A DNA stretch of 64,000 bases from Actinomycetospora succinea (GCF_004363095.1 NZ_SNYO01000009.1:62001-126000), one strand, 5' to 3'. Positions 50,123 through 59,877 are shown, counted from the stretch's first letter. Notes: generated by a model not told the origin, from the letters alone. A program made the numbers and translations.

Positions 50123-51117
50123 TCACCGGACAGCTGCACTGATCACGGCGACGGCGTCGTCGGCCGGCGGCAGCGCGTCGATCTCCGCGGCCACTCGTCG
50201 CGCCACCGCGGCCGGGGCGGGGTCGGCGAGGACGTCGGTGATCGCTCGCCGGAGGTCGGCCGGGTCGATGGCGCTGGTCGGGGCGCCGGGATCGCGGGGA
50301 CCGACCCGCACGCCCGCGCCGATCTCGGCGACCCGGCGGGCGTTCTCCGGCTGGTCGGCGAACAGCGGCGTGATCACCAGCGGCACCCCGGCCGCGAGCG
50401 CGCCGAGCGTCGTCCCCGAGCCGCCGTGGCAGACGACCACGCTCGCGCTCGCGAGCACGTCGGCCTGCGGCACCCAGCGCTCGACGTGGACGTGCGGCCC
50501 GGGCGCGGCGAGCCGCCCGTCCTCGATCCCGTGGCCGGTCGTGAGCAGCACCCGCGCCGGGAGGTCAGCCACGGCCTCCAGGGCGACGTCGAAGATCGGC
50601 GCCGCGAACGGGACGTTCCCCGCCACGCTGCCGAATGCTCGGTCAGCCCCGGGCGCCACGCCTCCATCGCCTCCGACGACAGGTCCGTCATCTGCAGCTG
50701 CGCGGAGATCAGCCCGACGCCGACCTGCACGTGCGGCACACCCTCCTCGTCCGCCGCGACCGCGGCGGCGTACTCGGCGGGCTCGCGGACGACCGCGTCG
50801 GGCCGCCAGGTGCGCACGGTGTCGCGCATCGCGGGGAGCATCGCGCGGACGTTCAGCGTCGCGAAGATCTGTCCGACGACGAGACGTTCCGCGTCGGCGG
50901 TCGCCACGCGCGGGACCTGCGCCCAGATCGGCCCGAGCTCCGCGTCGTCGGGCAGCGCGCCCGCCACGAAAGGCAGGCCCTCGCGCTCCGCGGTCGACGC
51001 CAGGTTCGGCGGGCCGATCAGCAGGACGTCGTGCCCGGCCTTCCGGCACGCCGCGGCGACCGGCAGCATCGGGGTGACATGCCCGGCCCCGCCCGTGCTC
51101 GCGAACAGAATCCGCAT
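50123..51117 (-). pseudogene. MGT/UGT-type glycosyltransferase with internal deletion and frameshift
   Basis: The N-terminal half from ATG 51117 (MRILFASTGGAGHVTPMLPV) runs to AWRPGLTEHS. The C-terminal half continues in another frame from FGSVAGNVPFAAPIFDVALE through VERWVPQADVLASASVVVCHGGSGT to 50123. The GT-B donor motif (HGGSGTTLGALAAGVPLVI) is intact, but roughly 50-60 residues expected between the halves are absent and the frame shifts at about 50636. So it is a deletion, not a single-base slip. The product cannot be a working GT-B enzyme. Family: nucleotide-sugar macrolide/antibiotic-type glycosyltransferases. Confidence 0.8.
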
Positions 51118-51161
51118 GGAACACGGTAGCGCCGATCGTTTGCGCAGGTAGCGTCCTCGGG

Positions 51162-51992
51162 ATGACCGATCAGGGGCCCACGCTCGAGGAGCTGGCGGTC
51201 GGCGTCGAGGGGCTCGCCCTGCTGCGGTCGCTCTACACCGACGCGGCCGACGCCCGGGCGGCACGACTCGCCGAGACGCGGGCACTGCTCGACGGCGAGG
51301 CCCCGACCGAGCACCTCGGCGCGGAGCTCGACCTGACCGACGGCTATGTGCAGTGGGCGGCGACCTACGACCGGCCGCTGCGCCTGTTCGGGCTCGAGGA
51401 ACCGCCGCTGCGCCGGGTCCTCGACGCGCTGCCCGTCGGCGAGGTGCTCGACGCGGCCTGCGGCACCGGCCGGTGGGCGGCGTACCTCGCCGGGCGCGGC
51501 CACGTCGTCGTCGGCGTCGACCAGTCCCCCGCCATGCTCGACCTCGCCCGCGCCAAGCTCCCCGACGCCCGCTTCCTCGACGGCGACCTCGCCCGCCTGC
51601 CCCTCCCCGACGCCTCCGTCGACGCGGCCGTCTGCGCGCTGGCGCTGGTGCACGTCGAGGATCTGCACCAGGCGATCGGCGAGCTCGCCCGCGTCGTCCG
51701 GCCCGGCGGGCGGATCGTCGTCAGCGACGTCCACCCCTTCCTCGTGATGCTGGGCTGGCAGGCACAGTTCCCGACCGACCACGGCCGGGCGTTCATGCGC
51801 CTGCACCAGCACCTGCCGTCCGACTACGTCGCGGCGGCGCTCGGTGCCGGTCTCGTCGTGCGGAGCTGCGAGGAACCGCGCCTCACCGCCGAGGCCGCCG
51901 CGACACCGACGGCCGGCCTGGTCCCGGACGCGAACCGCGCCGCGTACGTGGGCCTGCCCGGCGTGCTCGTCTGGGAGTTCGGGCGCGGGTAG
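51162..51992 (+). CDS. SAM-dependent methyltransferase
   Basis: Class I methyltransferase of 276 residues: motif I EVLDAACGTGRWAAYLAGRGH, motif II-like GVDQSPAMLDLARAKLPDAR, LPLPDASVDAAVCALALVHVED and RVVRPGGRIVVSDVHPF. An N-terminal helical cap of about 70 residues precedes the fold. The start is ATG 51162; divergent from the broken glycosyltransferase. The acceptor is unknown; a small-molecule O- or N-methyltransferase is likely. Confidence 0.88.
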   Translation: MTDQGPTLEELAVGVEGLALLRSLYTDAADARAARLAETRALLDGEAPTEHLGAELDLTDGYVQWAATYDRPLRLFGLEEPPLRRVLDALPVGEVLDAACGTGRWAAYLAGRGHVVVGVDQSPAMLDLARAKLPDARFLDGDLARLPLPDASVDAAVCALALVHVEDLHQAIGELARVVRPGGRIVVSDVHPFLVMLGWQAQFPTDHGRAFMRLHQHLPSDYVAAALGAGLVVRSCEEPRLTAEAAATPTAGLVPDANRAAYVGLPGVLVWEFGRG

Positions 51993-51996
51993 CTCG

Positions 51997-52944
51997 TCAG
52001 GCGCCGGTCGTCGCGATCGCCTCGATGTGCGCCCGGACGCCGCTGCGCAGGTCGTGGCGCCGCTCGTAGCCGATCAGGTCGGCAAGGGCGCGGCCGCTGA
52101 CCCGCGAGACGAGGCCGGCCACGTCCGTCTCCCCCGCCGAGGTGACCTCGACCCGCGCCGACGGCACGATCTCCGCCACCAGCGCGGCGAGCTCGCGCAT
52201 CGTCGTCGCGTCCCCGCCGGTGTTGAAGAAGTACCGGTCGGTGAACGCCGCGGCGTCGAGGCCGACGAGGCGGACGAGCTGCTCGGCGACGTCGTCGACG
52301 TGGACCAGGCTGATGCGGGCGTCGCCGCGGTCCACCGTGACGGTGCCGCCGGCCGCCGCCTGCGCCATGACGCCGGCGAGCCAGCCGGACACCCCGCGCA
52401 CCCCGCCGGGGCCGTAGACGGGGCTGGGACGGAGCCCGACGCCGAGCAGGCCGTAGGTCTTCCGGTAGACCTCGGCGAGGCGCTCGAGGTACAGCTTCCC
52501 CGCGCCGTAGAGCGGCATCCCCGGCGCGAGGTGGGTGGCCGCGTCCTCGGTGAGCGGGAGCTCCGCGGGCGCGTACATGTCGTCCGAGCCGTACACCGCG
52601 ACCGAGCTGGCCAGCACGACCCGCCCCACCCCGAACAACCGCGCGGCCTCGAGCACGCTCGCCGTGCCCTGCACGTTGAGCGTGCTCGCCGCGTACGGCC
52701 GCCGGTTCGACGCCTCGCCGAGGCTGTAGGCGAGGTGCACCACGGCGTCGACGCCCCGCATCGCGTCCCCGAGGTCGCCGAACGACAGGACGTCGCCGCG
52801 CACGATCTCGACGCCGGGCGCCCTCGCCGCGGCCGACGGCTCCGGCGCGACGTCGAGGAGCCGCACGGCGTGCCCCCGCGCCGCCAGGAGCCGGCCGGTC
52901 GCGCCGCCGAGGATGCCCGTGCCTCCGGTGAACAGGACCTGCAT
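51997..52944 (-). CDS. NAD-dependent epimerase/dehydratase (extended SDR)
   Basis: Extended SDR of 315 residues: FTGGTGILGGATGRLLAARGH, VDAVVHLAYSLGEAS, VVLASSVAVYG (catalytic Ser) and YGAGKLYLERL (Tyr and Lys). It lies in the sugar-epimerase/NAD-dependent reductase group; a nucleotide sugar or a catabolic hydroxy/keto compound is possible. ATG 52944. Convergent with the methyltransferase and divergent from the following alpha/beta hydrolase. Confidence 0.88.
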   Translation of the reverse strand: MQVLFTGGTGILGGATGRLLAARGHAVRLLDVAPEPSAAARAPGVEIVRGDVLSFGDLGDAMRGVDAVVHLAYSLGEASNRRPYAASTLNVQGTASVLEAARLFGVGRVVLASSVAVYGSDDMYAPAELPLTEDAATHLAPGMPLYGAGKLYLERLAEVYRKTYGLLGVGLRPSPVYGPGGVRGVSGWLAGVMAQAAAGGTVTVDRGDARISLVHVDDVAEQLVRLVGLDAAAFTDRYFFNTGGDATTMRELAALVAEIVPSARVEVTSAGETDVAGLVSRVSGRALADLIGYERRHDLRSGVRAHIEAIATTGA

Positions 52945-53058
52945 GTCTCCGCCTTCCGGTCGCTCGTCCGTCGGTGGGCAGCGTGACGTGTTGGTCCGCT
53001 CGTCGGTACCTCGCGGGCATCGCGTTCCTCCGGGCCCGCGGTCGGGCAGGGGATCCCC

Positions 53059-53946
53059 ATGTCCGCACCGACCGCGCCACCGGGGACCCGCAGCAGCGAC
53101 GGCACGTGGATCCGGACCTGGGACAACGAGGTGGCGGGCCTGCCGGTCGTCATCAGCAACGGGCTGGGGGCACCGCCGTCGGCGTGGCCGCTGCTCGCGG
53201 ACCCGGACTGCGGCGTGCACGCCGTCTCCTGGTTCCACCGCGGACTGGACGCCTCGCAGCGCCCCGGGGACCTCGACCGGATCACCATCGAGGACCACGC
53301 CGCCGACCTCGAGGCGGTGATGGACGACGCCGGCATGGACCGGGCGGTGCTCGTCGGGTGGTCGCTCGGGGTGAACATCGCCTTCGAGTTCGCCCGACGC
53401 CACCCCGAGCGCGTGGCCGGCATCCTCGCCGTCGGCGGCCGGGCCGGGGACCCGTTCCGCATCCTGTTCGGCCCCACCGGCGTGCTGCGCGAGCTGCGCG
53501 AACCCCTCGGCCGGGCGGGCGCCTGGGCCCTGCGGTGGTTCGGCCCGCCCGTCGCGGCCGCCGCCGGGATGCTCACCCCGTTCCTGGACGGCGCGCAGGC
53601 GCTCGTCGCCACCTCCGGGCTGCGCCCGCCGCCCGCCCTGCAGGCCACGAGCGCGGTCGCGCGGGAGTTCAGCAACCACCCGTGGGTCTGGTACTCGCGG
53701 ATGGTGCTCGCCGCGGGCGACCAGGAGCCGATGGTCACGGACTTCGCCCGGTTCCCGGTCACCGTCGTCGCCGGGGTGCTGGACAACCTCGCCGCGGCCG
53801 ACGACCTGCAGAGCACCGCGCGGTACCTGCCCGACGCGCGCTTCGTACCGCTGTTCGGCGGCCACTTCCTGCCGTTGCAGTACCCGGAACGGCTGCACCG
53901 GGAGCTGCTCGACCTCGCCGCCCGCACCGACCTCGCCGGACCATGA
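53059..53946 (+). CDS. Alpha/beta hydrolase
   Basis: Hydrolase of 295 residues: HAVSWFHRGLDASQR, nucleophile elbow AVLVGWSLGVNIAFEFARRHPERV (GWSLG), acid in VTVVAGVLDN and His in LFGGHFLPLQYPE. The triad is complete. It is followed after 50 bases by an LLM oxidoreductase, and probably forms an operon with it and the HSL-type esterase. Confidence 0.85.
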   Translation: MSAPTAPPGTRSSDGTWIRTWDNEVAGLPVVISNGLGAPPSAWPLLADPDCGVHAVSWFHRGLDASQRPGDLDRITIEDHAADLEAVMDDAGMDRAVLVGWSLGVNIAFEFARRHPERVAGILAVGGRAGDPFRILFGPTGVLRELREPLGRAGAWALRWFGPPVAAAAGMLTPFLDGAQALVATSGLRPPPALQATSAVAREFSNHPWVWYSRMVLAAGDQEPMVTDFARFPVTVVAGVLDNLAAADDLQSTARYLPDARFVPLFGGHFLPLQYPERLHRELLDLAARTDLAGP

Positions 53947-53996
53947 GCCCACCCGTCCTCGACCGAGAGACGGCCTACCGACACCGAGGAGCCCGC

Positions 53997-55172
53997 GTGT
54001 CCACGATGCGCTTCGGCCTGTTCATGCCGCCGTTCAACAGCCCGCCGACCCAGAACCCGACGACGTCGCTGCAGCGCGACGTCGAGACCATCCAGCTGCT
54101 GGACCGGCTCGCCTACGACGAGGTCTGGGTCGGGGAGCACCACTCGGCCGCGACCGAGATCATCGCCGACCCGCTGACCTTCATCGCCCACGTGGCCCCG
54201 CAGACCCAGCACATCAAGCTCGGCACCGGCGTCGTGTCGATCCCGTACCACAACCCGCTCTGGGTGGCGGACCGCGCGATCCTCGTCGACCACCTCACCC
54301 GTGGCCGGCTGATGCTCGGCGTCGGACCCGGCTCGCTGCCCACCGACGCCGCGATGATCGGCCTGGAGCCCGCCCAGCTGCGCCCGGCGCTGCACGAGGA
54401 CCTCGACGTCCTCATCCGGCTGCTCACCGAGGACGAGCCGGTGACGGTGAAGACCGACCGCTACGAGCTCGTCGACGCCCGGTGCCAGCTGGCCCCGTAC
54501 CAGGACCCCTGCTTCGAGATGGCCGTCGCCGCCACCGCCTCCCCCACCGGCCCGCGGCTGGCCGGTCAGTACGGGCTCGGGCTGCTCTCGGTGGGGGCGA
54601 CCACCAAGGAGGGCTTCGACGTCCTCGCCCACCACTGGGACGTGCACGAGGCCGAGGCGGCGGCCGCCGGCCGTGCCACCGACCGTTCGCGGTGGCGCCT
54701 CATGGGTCCCATGCACATCGCGGAGACGCGCGAGCAGGCCGTCGAGGACATCCGGTACGGCTTCGACGCCTTCGTCGAGTACACCCAGAAGACCCTGGCC
54801 CTCCCGCCCGTCCGCATCCCCGGCGACACCTTCGAGGAGCGTCTGGCGTGGCTCGACGACAGCGGCTGGGGCGTGGTCGGTACGCCCGACGACGCGATCG
54901 CCCAGATCCAGCGGCTGGTCGACCAGTCCGGCGGCGGCTTCGGGTGCTACATCCTGCTGCAGCACGACTGGGCCGACTGGCAGGCCACCCAGCGCAGCTT
55001 CGAGCTCTTCGCCCGCCATGTCATCCCGGCTTTCCAGCCCTCGCAGAAGCGGCTGCTCGCCGCGGAGTCGTGGGCGCGCAGCAAGCACAGCGAGCTCGAC
55101 GCGAAGAACGGTGCCGCCATCCAGGCCGCGACGGACCGCTACGCCGAGGAGAAGGCCGCCGCGTCCCGGTAG
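53997..55172 (+). CDS. LLM-class flavin-dependent oxidoreductase
   Basis: Luciferase-like enzyme of 391 residues: MRFGLFMPPFNSPPTQNPTT, AYDEVWVGEHHSAATEIIADPLTFIA, KLGTGVVSIPYHNPLWVADRAILVDHLTRGR and LGVGPGSLPTDAAMIGL. It is a paralogue of the LLM enzyme at 40358 with the same EHH motif, so a monooxygenase is more likely than an F420 enzyme. GTG 53997 is preferred (GAGGAG upstream); ATG 54006 is an alternative. Second gene of the hydrolase-flanked operon. Confidence 0.86.
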   Translation: MSTMRFGLFMPPFNSPPTQNPTTSLQRDVETIQLLDRLAYDEVWVGEHHSAATEIIADPLTFIAHVAPQTQHIKLGTGVVSIPYHNPLWVADRAILVDHLTRGRLMLGVGPGSLPTDAAMIGLEPAQLRPALHEDLDVLIRLLTEDEPVTVKTDRYELVDARCQLAPYQDPCFEMAVAATASPTGPRLAGQYGLGLLSVGATTKEGFDVLAHHWDVHEAEAAAAGRATDRSRWRLMGPMHIAETREQAVEDIRYGFDAFVEYTQKTLALPPVRIPGDTFEERLAWLDDSGWGVVGTPDDAIAQIQRLVDQSGGGFGCYILLQHDWADWQATQRSFELFARHVIPAFQPSQKRLLAAESWARSKHSELDAKNGAAIQAATDRYAEEKAAASR

Positions 55173-55209
55173 CGTCCGCCGGAGTCGATCGACCTCGGAG
55201 GAGAGTGCC

Positions 55210-56124
55210 GTGCCGTTGCATCCCCAGGCCGCCGCCCTGCTGGACATCGTCGGCGGAGGCCCTCTCCTCGCCGACCAGTCGGTGGCGCAGAACCGCGCGG
55301 ACCTCGAGCAGGCGATCCCGCTCACCGGGGACGCGACGGAGCTCCACGCCGTCGACGACATCGTGATCTCCGCGCCGCACGGCCCGATCCCGGCCCGGCT
55401 GTACCGGACCCGGGCGGACCCGCAACCGGTGCTCGTCTGCTTCCACGGGGGCGGCTGGGTGCTCGGCGACCTGGAGATCGCCGACACCACCGCCCGCGAC
55501 GTCGCGGCGGCCGGAGAGATCGCCGTGCTCAGCGTCGACTACCGCCTCGCGCCGGAGCACGTGTATCCGGCGGCCCACGTCGACGCGGTCGCCGCCACCC
55601 GGGCGGTGCTGGCCGGCGAGGTGCCGGGCGTCGACCCGTCGCGCGTCGCGGTGGGCGGCGACTCCGCCGGCGGCAACCTCGCTGCCCACGTCGCGCAGGA
55701 GCTCCGTGGCGAGGCGGGCCTGCGCCACCAGGTGCTCGTCTACCCCGTGACCCAGGCGGAGGTCGGGTCGACGGCCAGCTACCGCGAGTTCGACGACGGC
55801 TACTTCCTCACCGGCGCGAGCATGCGGTACTTCTTCGACACCTACGCGCCCGACGGCGCTCCCGACGACGCGCGGCTCGCGCCTGCGTCGAACCCCGACC
55901 TCCGGGGGCTGCCCGCGGCCACCGTCGTGACCGCCGAGCTCGATCCGCTGCGCGACGAGGGCGAGGCGTACGCCGACGCGCTGGAGGCGGCCGGCGTCGC
56001 CGTGGAACGGCGGAGGTTCGACGGGCAGTTCCACCCGTTCCTGTACCTGGCGGGGTCCCTCGACGCCGCCGGCGAGGCGCGGCGGTTCATCGGCAAGGCG
56101 CTCCGGGTCGCGCTGGCGGTCTGA
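55210..56124 (+). CDS. Alpha/beta hydrolase, hormone-sensitive-lipase (HSL) family esterase
   Basis: Esterase of 304 residues with the HSL oxyanion motif VCFHGGGWVLGDL and nucleophile elbow VAVGGDSAGGNLAAHVAQ, acid Asp in AELDPLRDEGEAYAD and His in FDGQFHPFLYL. The triad is complete. GTG 55210 with GGAGGAGAG upstream. It follows the LLM oxidoreductase after 37 bases and could hydrolyse an ester or lactone made by it. Confidence 0.88.
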   Translation: MPLHPQAAALLDIVGGGPLLADQSVAQNRADLEQAIPLTGDATELHAVDDIVISAPHGPIPARLYRTRADPQPVLVCFHGGGWVLGDLEIADTTARDVAAAGEIAVLSVDYRLAPEHVYPAAHVDAVAATRAVLAGEVPGVDPSRVAVGGDSAGGNLAAHVAQELRGEAGLRHQVLVYPVTQAEVGSTASYREFDDGYFLTGASMRYFFDTYAPDGAPDDARLAPASNPDLRGLPAATVVTAELDPLRDEGEAYADALEAAGVAVERRRFDGQFHPFLYLAGSLDAAGEARRFIGKALRVALAV

Positions 56125-56175
56125 CCGCGACACGGCCCGGAGGCGGGTGAGTCGGCGCCGAGGGCCCCCGGCACG

Positions 56176-57654
56176 ATGGGCGCGGTGACGACCGGTGCGG
56201 GAGCGAACGACGTCCCGACAGGCCGGCACCGGGTCGTGCTCGCCGTCGGCGCGGGCGTCCTCGCGGCCTCGGTCGTCGTCCTCACGCTCGGGCTCCCGAC
56301 GGGACGGCCGGTCGGCGTGGAGGACAACGGCGACGGTTTCCGTCTCTACTGCGGCCTCGGGCTGATCCCGCGCACCGTCGACCGGCTCGCGGCCTGGAAG
56401 GGCGGGGTGGTCACCGACTTCGCCGTGGGCGCCCCGATCTGCGGCTCGTCGACGCCGTCGTCGGCGACGCTGGTGCTGCAGGCCGCCGTCCTGGGCCACG
56501 ACGGCTCGTTCGCGCTGACCACCGTGGGCTGGTGGTACGCGGTGCTGGTCGGCGTGGTCGTCGGTGTCGCGGCCTGGGCGGCCTCGGCCGGCGGGCTCTG
56601 GCGCACGGCGGTGCTGGTGGTGCCGGTCGCGCCGCTCGCGCTCGCCCCGTTCACGCGGCTCTTCGTCTCCACCTACGCCGAGCCCGCTGGGCTGCTGGGC
56701 GCCCTCGCGGTGGCCTGCGGCGTCGCCGGGGTGATGGTCACCCGCCGGGCGCAGCGACGCGCCCGCACCGTCGCGCTCGTCCTGGTCGCGGTCGGGGGTG
56801 CCGTCGCCGCCACCGCCAAGCCGGCCTACCTGCCGGTGCTCGTCGCGGCCGTCGTGGTGTGCGCGGTGGTCAGGGTGGGACGGCGCCGGCCCTGGCGCGT
56901 GGTGGGGCCCGCGATCGCGCTCGTCGCGGTGGTGCTGACGGCCTGGCCTGTTGCTGCCGCGGTCACCTTCCAGAACCAGGTCTACGAGGGCGCGAACGTC
57001 CACGACGTCGTCTTCACCCTGGCGCTGACCGAGCTCGGCCCCGCGGCCACCAGCGAGCTGGGTCTGCCGCCCGAGGCGGCCGCCCTGACCGGCGACGGCT
57101 ACTTCAACGCGCCGCCGCGCGCCACCGCGGACTGGTGGGTGCGTGCCATCCGCGACGAGCCCGATGCCACCCGCGCCGCCGCCTACACCGCGCTGGCCCG
57201 CGATCCCGCGGTGCTCCTCCGGGCCGTGGGCGTCGGCCTGCAGGCCACGACCGGCGCCGACCTGCCCTACCTCGCCGCCGGACCGGGCGACGTCACGCGG
57301 CCGTCCCCGCCCGGCGGCGATCCCGGCTGGTCCGGGGCGGAGCAGCCCGAGCTGCACTTCGTCCTCGGCGCGACGCGCGTGCCGTGGCTCCCGACCGCGC
57401 TCGTACTGCTCGCCCTGGGCGCGGCCGTGAGCACGGTGGCGTGGCGACGCCGGGCGCCCGCGTGCGCCCGCTGGTGTCTCGCCGCCGGGCTCGGCGCGGC
57501 CACCGCCGTGGGGCTCGTCGTCGCGGCGGTCCTCGGGGACGGCTACTTCGAGGTCTTCAAGCACGTCTGGCTCGCGGCCTACCTGCTCGTCCTGACCGGC
57601 CTCTGCCTGCTCGGGGCTCTCGCCCGGCTCGCCCTGCCGGGATCGCGACGGTGA
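56176..57654 (+). CDS. Polytopic membrane protein, GT-C-like (WsfD-like) glycosyltransferase candidate
   Basis: Integral membrane protein of 492 residues with about ten helices and an N-terminal extracytoplasmic loop carrying VEDNGDGFRLYCGLG, an acidic site like that of GT-C enzymes using polyprenyl-linked sugars. Cysteines in this loop (YCGLG and PICGSS) may form a disulfide. Family identity with WsfD is a guess from the loop pattern and topology. It overlaps the next membrane gene (GTGA), so the two are co-translated and may act together in cell-wall glycan synthesis. Confidence 0.65.
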   Translation: MGAVTTGAGANDVPTGRHRVVLAVGAGVLAASVVVLTLGLPTGRPVGVEDNGDGFRLYCGLGLIPRTVDRLAAWKGGVVTDFAVGAPICGSSTPSSATLVLQAAVLGHDGSFALTTVGWWYAVLVGVVVGVAAWAASAGGLWRTAVLVVPVAPLALAPFTRLFVSTYAEPAGLLGALAVACGVAGVMVTRRAQRRARTVALVLVAVGGAVAATAKPAYLPVLVAAVVVCAVVRVGRRRPWRVVGPAIALVAVVLTAWPVAAAVTFQNQVYEGANVHDVVFTLALTELGPAATSELGLPPEAAALTGDGYFNAPPRATADWWVRAIRDEPDATRAAAYTALARDPAVLLRAVGVGLQATTGADLPYLAAGPGDVTRPSPPGGDPGWSGAEQPELHFVLGATRVPWLPTALVLLALGAAVSTVAWRRRAPACARWCLAAGLGAATAVGLVVAAVLGDGYFEVFKHVWLAAYLLVLTGLCLLGALARLALPGSRR

Positions 57655-58889
57655 GGCCGGTCCCTGCGGTGGCTCTGTCCGTGCTGCTCGCCGTGATCTC
57701 CTGGCACACCGCCTGGAACCTCGGCGGACTCGCCGTGGCCGCGGGCTACGCCCTGGCCGTGACCGCCGCGATGGTCCTCCTCGCACCGCTGCTGACGGAC
57801 GCGCTGGGCCGCGCGCCGGCCCTGGTCCTGCCGGTGCTGGTCACGGCATGCGTGGCCGCGCTCGTCGTGGCGTTCGTGGCCGGTGTCCCGGCGGCGTACG
57901 GCGACGCGCTCGGCGTCGGCAGCGACCGCGCGGACGCCCTGAACGTCGCGCTGTCCCAGCTCGCCCAGGGCCACTACCCCTACACGGCGACGACCTACCT
58001 GGGGAACCCGATCACGCCGCTGCCGGGCGCGCTGCTGCTCGCCGCCCCGTTCTGGTGGATCACCGGGAACGCCGCGTGGCAGAACCTCGCGTGGCTGCTG
58101 CTGTTGCTCCCGCTCCTCCACGGCGGACGACGCCTGCGCGCCGGCCCGACGGTGCTGTGGGTGCTGGTCGCGTTCGGCGGCCTCGAGGTGATCCGGGAGT
58201 TCGCGGTCGGCGACGACCTGGTCACCGGCGCGGTCCCGGCCGTGGCGGCGGTCGCGCTGGTGTTGCGCGCCGCGCGCCGCTGGTCGCCGTGGGGCCTGGC
58301 GGGCGCCGCGGTCGTCCTGGGGGTGGCGACCTGCACGCGCCCCCACATGGTCCTGGTGGTGGTGATCGTGGTGGCCGCGGCCGGGGTGGTGGCGGGCGCG
58401 CGGCAGGCGGCCGTGGTCGGCGCCGGGGCGCTCCTGGTCTGGGCCGCCCTGGTCGTGCCGTTCCTGCTCGGCGGCACCACCCGGTTCTCGCCGCTGCACA
58501 CCGTCGCCAAGGTGACCGGCGATCGTGCGATCACGGTCGGCATCGTCGTGATCGCCCTCGGCGCCCTGGCCCTGCTGCTCGTCGCCCTCCGCGTGCTCCG
58601 ACCGTCCTCCCCCGAGGCCGTGGCGTGGGCCTGCGCGAGCGTCCTGTTCGCCCCGTCGGTGCTGTCCCTGGCCCGGCGGTTGCTGGGCGGGCCGGCCGCG
58701 GACGTGGACCTCACCCTCGGAGCCGCGGCGGTGCCGTTCGCGGTGTGGGCCGTGGCCTCGGCGATGCTCCGACCGCCGCCGACGTCGTCGGGTATCCCCC
58801 TTCTGGTTGGGCAGGAGCTCGCCGACCTGGGCGAGAAGCAGCGGCGTCTCCTATTGTCGACACGTGGGTCGGGGGACCCTCCTCGCTGA
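57651..58889 (+). CDS. Polytopic membrane protein, putative GT-C/mannosyltransferase-like
   Basis: Membrane protein of 412 residues with about ten helices. The loop after the third or fourth helix (SDRADALNVALSQLAQGHYPYTATTYLGNPITPLPGA) is a GT87/arabinofuranosyl-type pattern seen in polyprenyl-phosphate-sugar transferases of actinomycete cell walls. The C-terminus has a charged tail (EKQRRLLLSTRG). GTG 57651 overlaps the preceding stop. The substrate is unknown. Confidence 0.65.
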   Translation: MRPVPAVALSVLLAVISWHTAWNLGGLAVAAGYALAVTAAMVLLAPLLTDALGRAPALVLPVLVTACVAALVVAFVAGVPAAYGDALGVGSDRADALNVALSQLAQGHYPYTATTYLGNPITPLPGALLLAAPFWWITGNAAWQNLAWLLLLLPLLHGGRRLRAGPTVLWVLVAFGGLEVIREFAVGDDLVTGAVPAVAAVALVLRAARRWSPWGLAGAAVVLGVATCTRPHMVLVVVIVVAAAGVVAGARQAAVVGAGALLVWAALVVPFLLGGTTRFSPLHTVAKVTGDRAITVGIVVIALGALALLLVALRVLRPSSPEAVAWACASVLFAPSVLSLARRLLGGPAADVDLTLGAAAVPFAVWAVASAMLRPPPTSSGIPLLVGQELADLGEKQRRLLLSTRGSGDPPR

Positions 58890-58908
58890 GGCACGTCGGG
58901 GGTCTGCG

Positions 58909-59220
58909 GTGTCATCTCGCTTCGCGTCGCCGTTGTCGCACCTGGTCGCCTGGGCCCAGCCGCACGACGCTGACCAGGGACGCGTCGGTAGCCGCAGCCG
59001 GCTCGGTGCGTCCCGCGCCCGCGTGCAATATCACCGCGCGCTGTTCCTCGTGCTCGGCGCGTGGGCCCTCGTGACCTGCGCGGCGGCCCTCCTCTACCCC
59101 CCGCTCGCCCTCGTGGCGGCCGTGCTCGGGCTGATCCACATCATCGTCGGGTACCGGGTGGAGCAGAAGCGGCGCGTCGACGAGCAGCCGCCGAGCACCG
59201 TCGATCCCCGGCGGGCGTGA
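58909..59220 (+). CDS. Small two-helix membrane protein
   Basis: Protein of 103 residues with two hydrophobic segments (ALFLVLGAWALVTCAAALLY and PLALVAAVLGLIHIIVGYRV) and a basic/polar C-terminus. No family is recognised. The start GTG 58909 is chosen for its upstream GGGGGTC; earlier in-frame codons overlap the preceding gene. Function unknown. Confidence 0.6.
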   Translation: MSSRFASPLSHLVAWAQPHDADQGRVGSRSRLGASRARVQYHRALFLVLGAWALVTCAAALLYPPLALVAAVLGLIHIIVGYRVEQKRRVDEQPPSTVDPRRA

Positions 59221-59229
59221 CCGCCCTCC

Positions 59230-59736
59230 TCACACCACCGCGCGTCGCGGGTCGGGAACCGCGCCGGTCTGCCGCTCGGCGTAGGCGAGCCAGATGTGGA
59301 CCATCCCGACCAGGAACACCAGTGCCGTGGCCATCCCCTCGATCTGGAGCGGGGCGAGACCGGCGAGCGGGCGCGGGACCAGCGCCGCGGCTCCGACCAG
59401 CAGGTACAGCACGGGACTGCACGAGGCGAGCCCGCGCTCGAGGCGGCCGCGAGGGCGGTTCGTGGGGCGGAGGAAGCCGACGGCCTCGACGACGCCGATC
59501 GCGGCCCCGAGGAGGAACGTCACCCGCCAGATGACCGGCGCCTCGCCAGCCAGCACCGCCCCCAGACCCATCGTCCCGGGCAGGAAGAAGTGCAGGGCGA
59601 CGTGGAGTGTCGCCCGATGGCGCTCCGGGCCGCTGCGCCACGACCCGTGGGACAGGCCCAGGACGACGAACCACAGGCCGAGCAGGGTGAAGCTCACCGT
59701 GCTCAACAGTTGGTAGAAGCTCGCCGCTGCCGTCAT
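59230..59736 (-). CDS. DUF-type four-to-five-helix membrane protein
   Basis: Protein of 168 residues, strongly hydrophobic: FYQLLSTVSFTLLGLWFVVLG, LHFFLPGTMGLGAVLAGEAP, VTFLLGAAIGVVEAVGFLR, CSPVLYLLVGAAALVP and GMATALVFLVGMVHIWLAYA. A conserved WRSGPERHRATLHVALHF cytoplasmic loop has two histidines. No transport or catalytic motif is recognised. ATG 59736 has GGGAG upstream. It converges with the preceding small membrane gene and lies 173 bases from the IS remnant; the gap holds nothing recognisable. Confidence 0.7.
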   Translation of the reverse strand: MTAAASFYQLLSTVSFTLLGLWFVVLGLSHGSWRSGPERHRATLHVALHFFLPGTMGLGAVLAGEAPVIWRVTFLLGAAIGVVEAVGFLRPTNRPRGRLERGLASCSPVLYLLVGAAALVPRPLAGLAPLQIEGMATALVFLVGMVHIWLAYAERQTGAVPDPRRAVV

Positions 59737-59877
59737 GGTGCGCTCCCTGCCCGGGGCTCGTCCGCCGTTCTGCTCGATCGAGTGTCCACGGCCAGCCGTC
59801 GCCGACAATCGGTCCTCCGAGCCCGGATCTGTCGTCGGCGAGCGGGGCACGCGTCACCCAGCTCGGCCGGCACCGCC

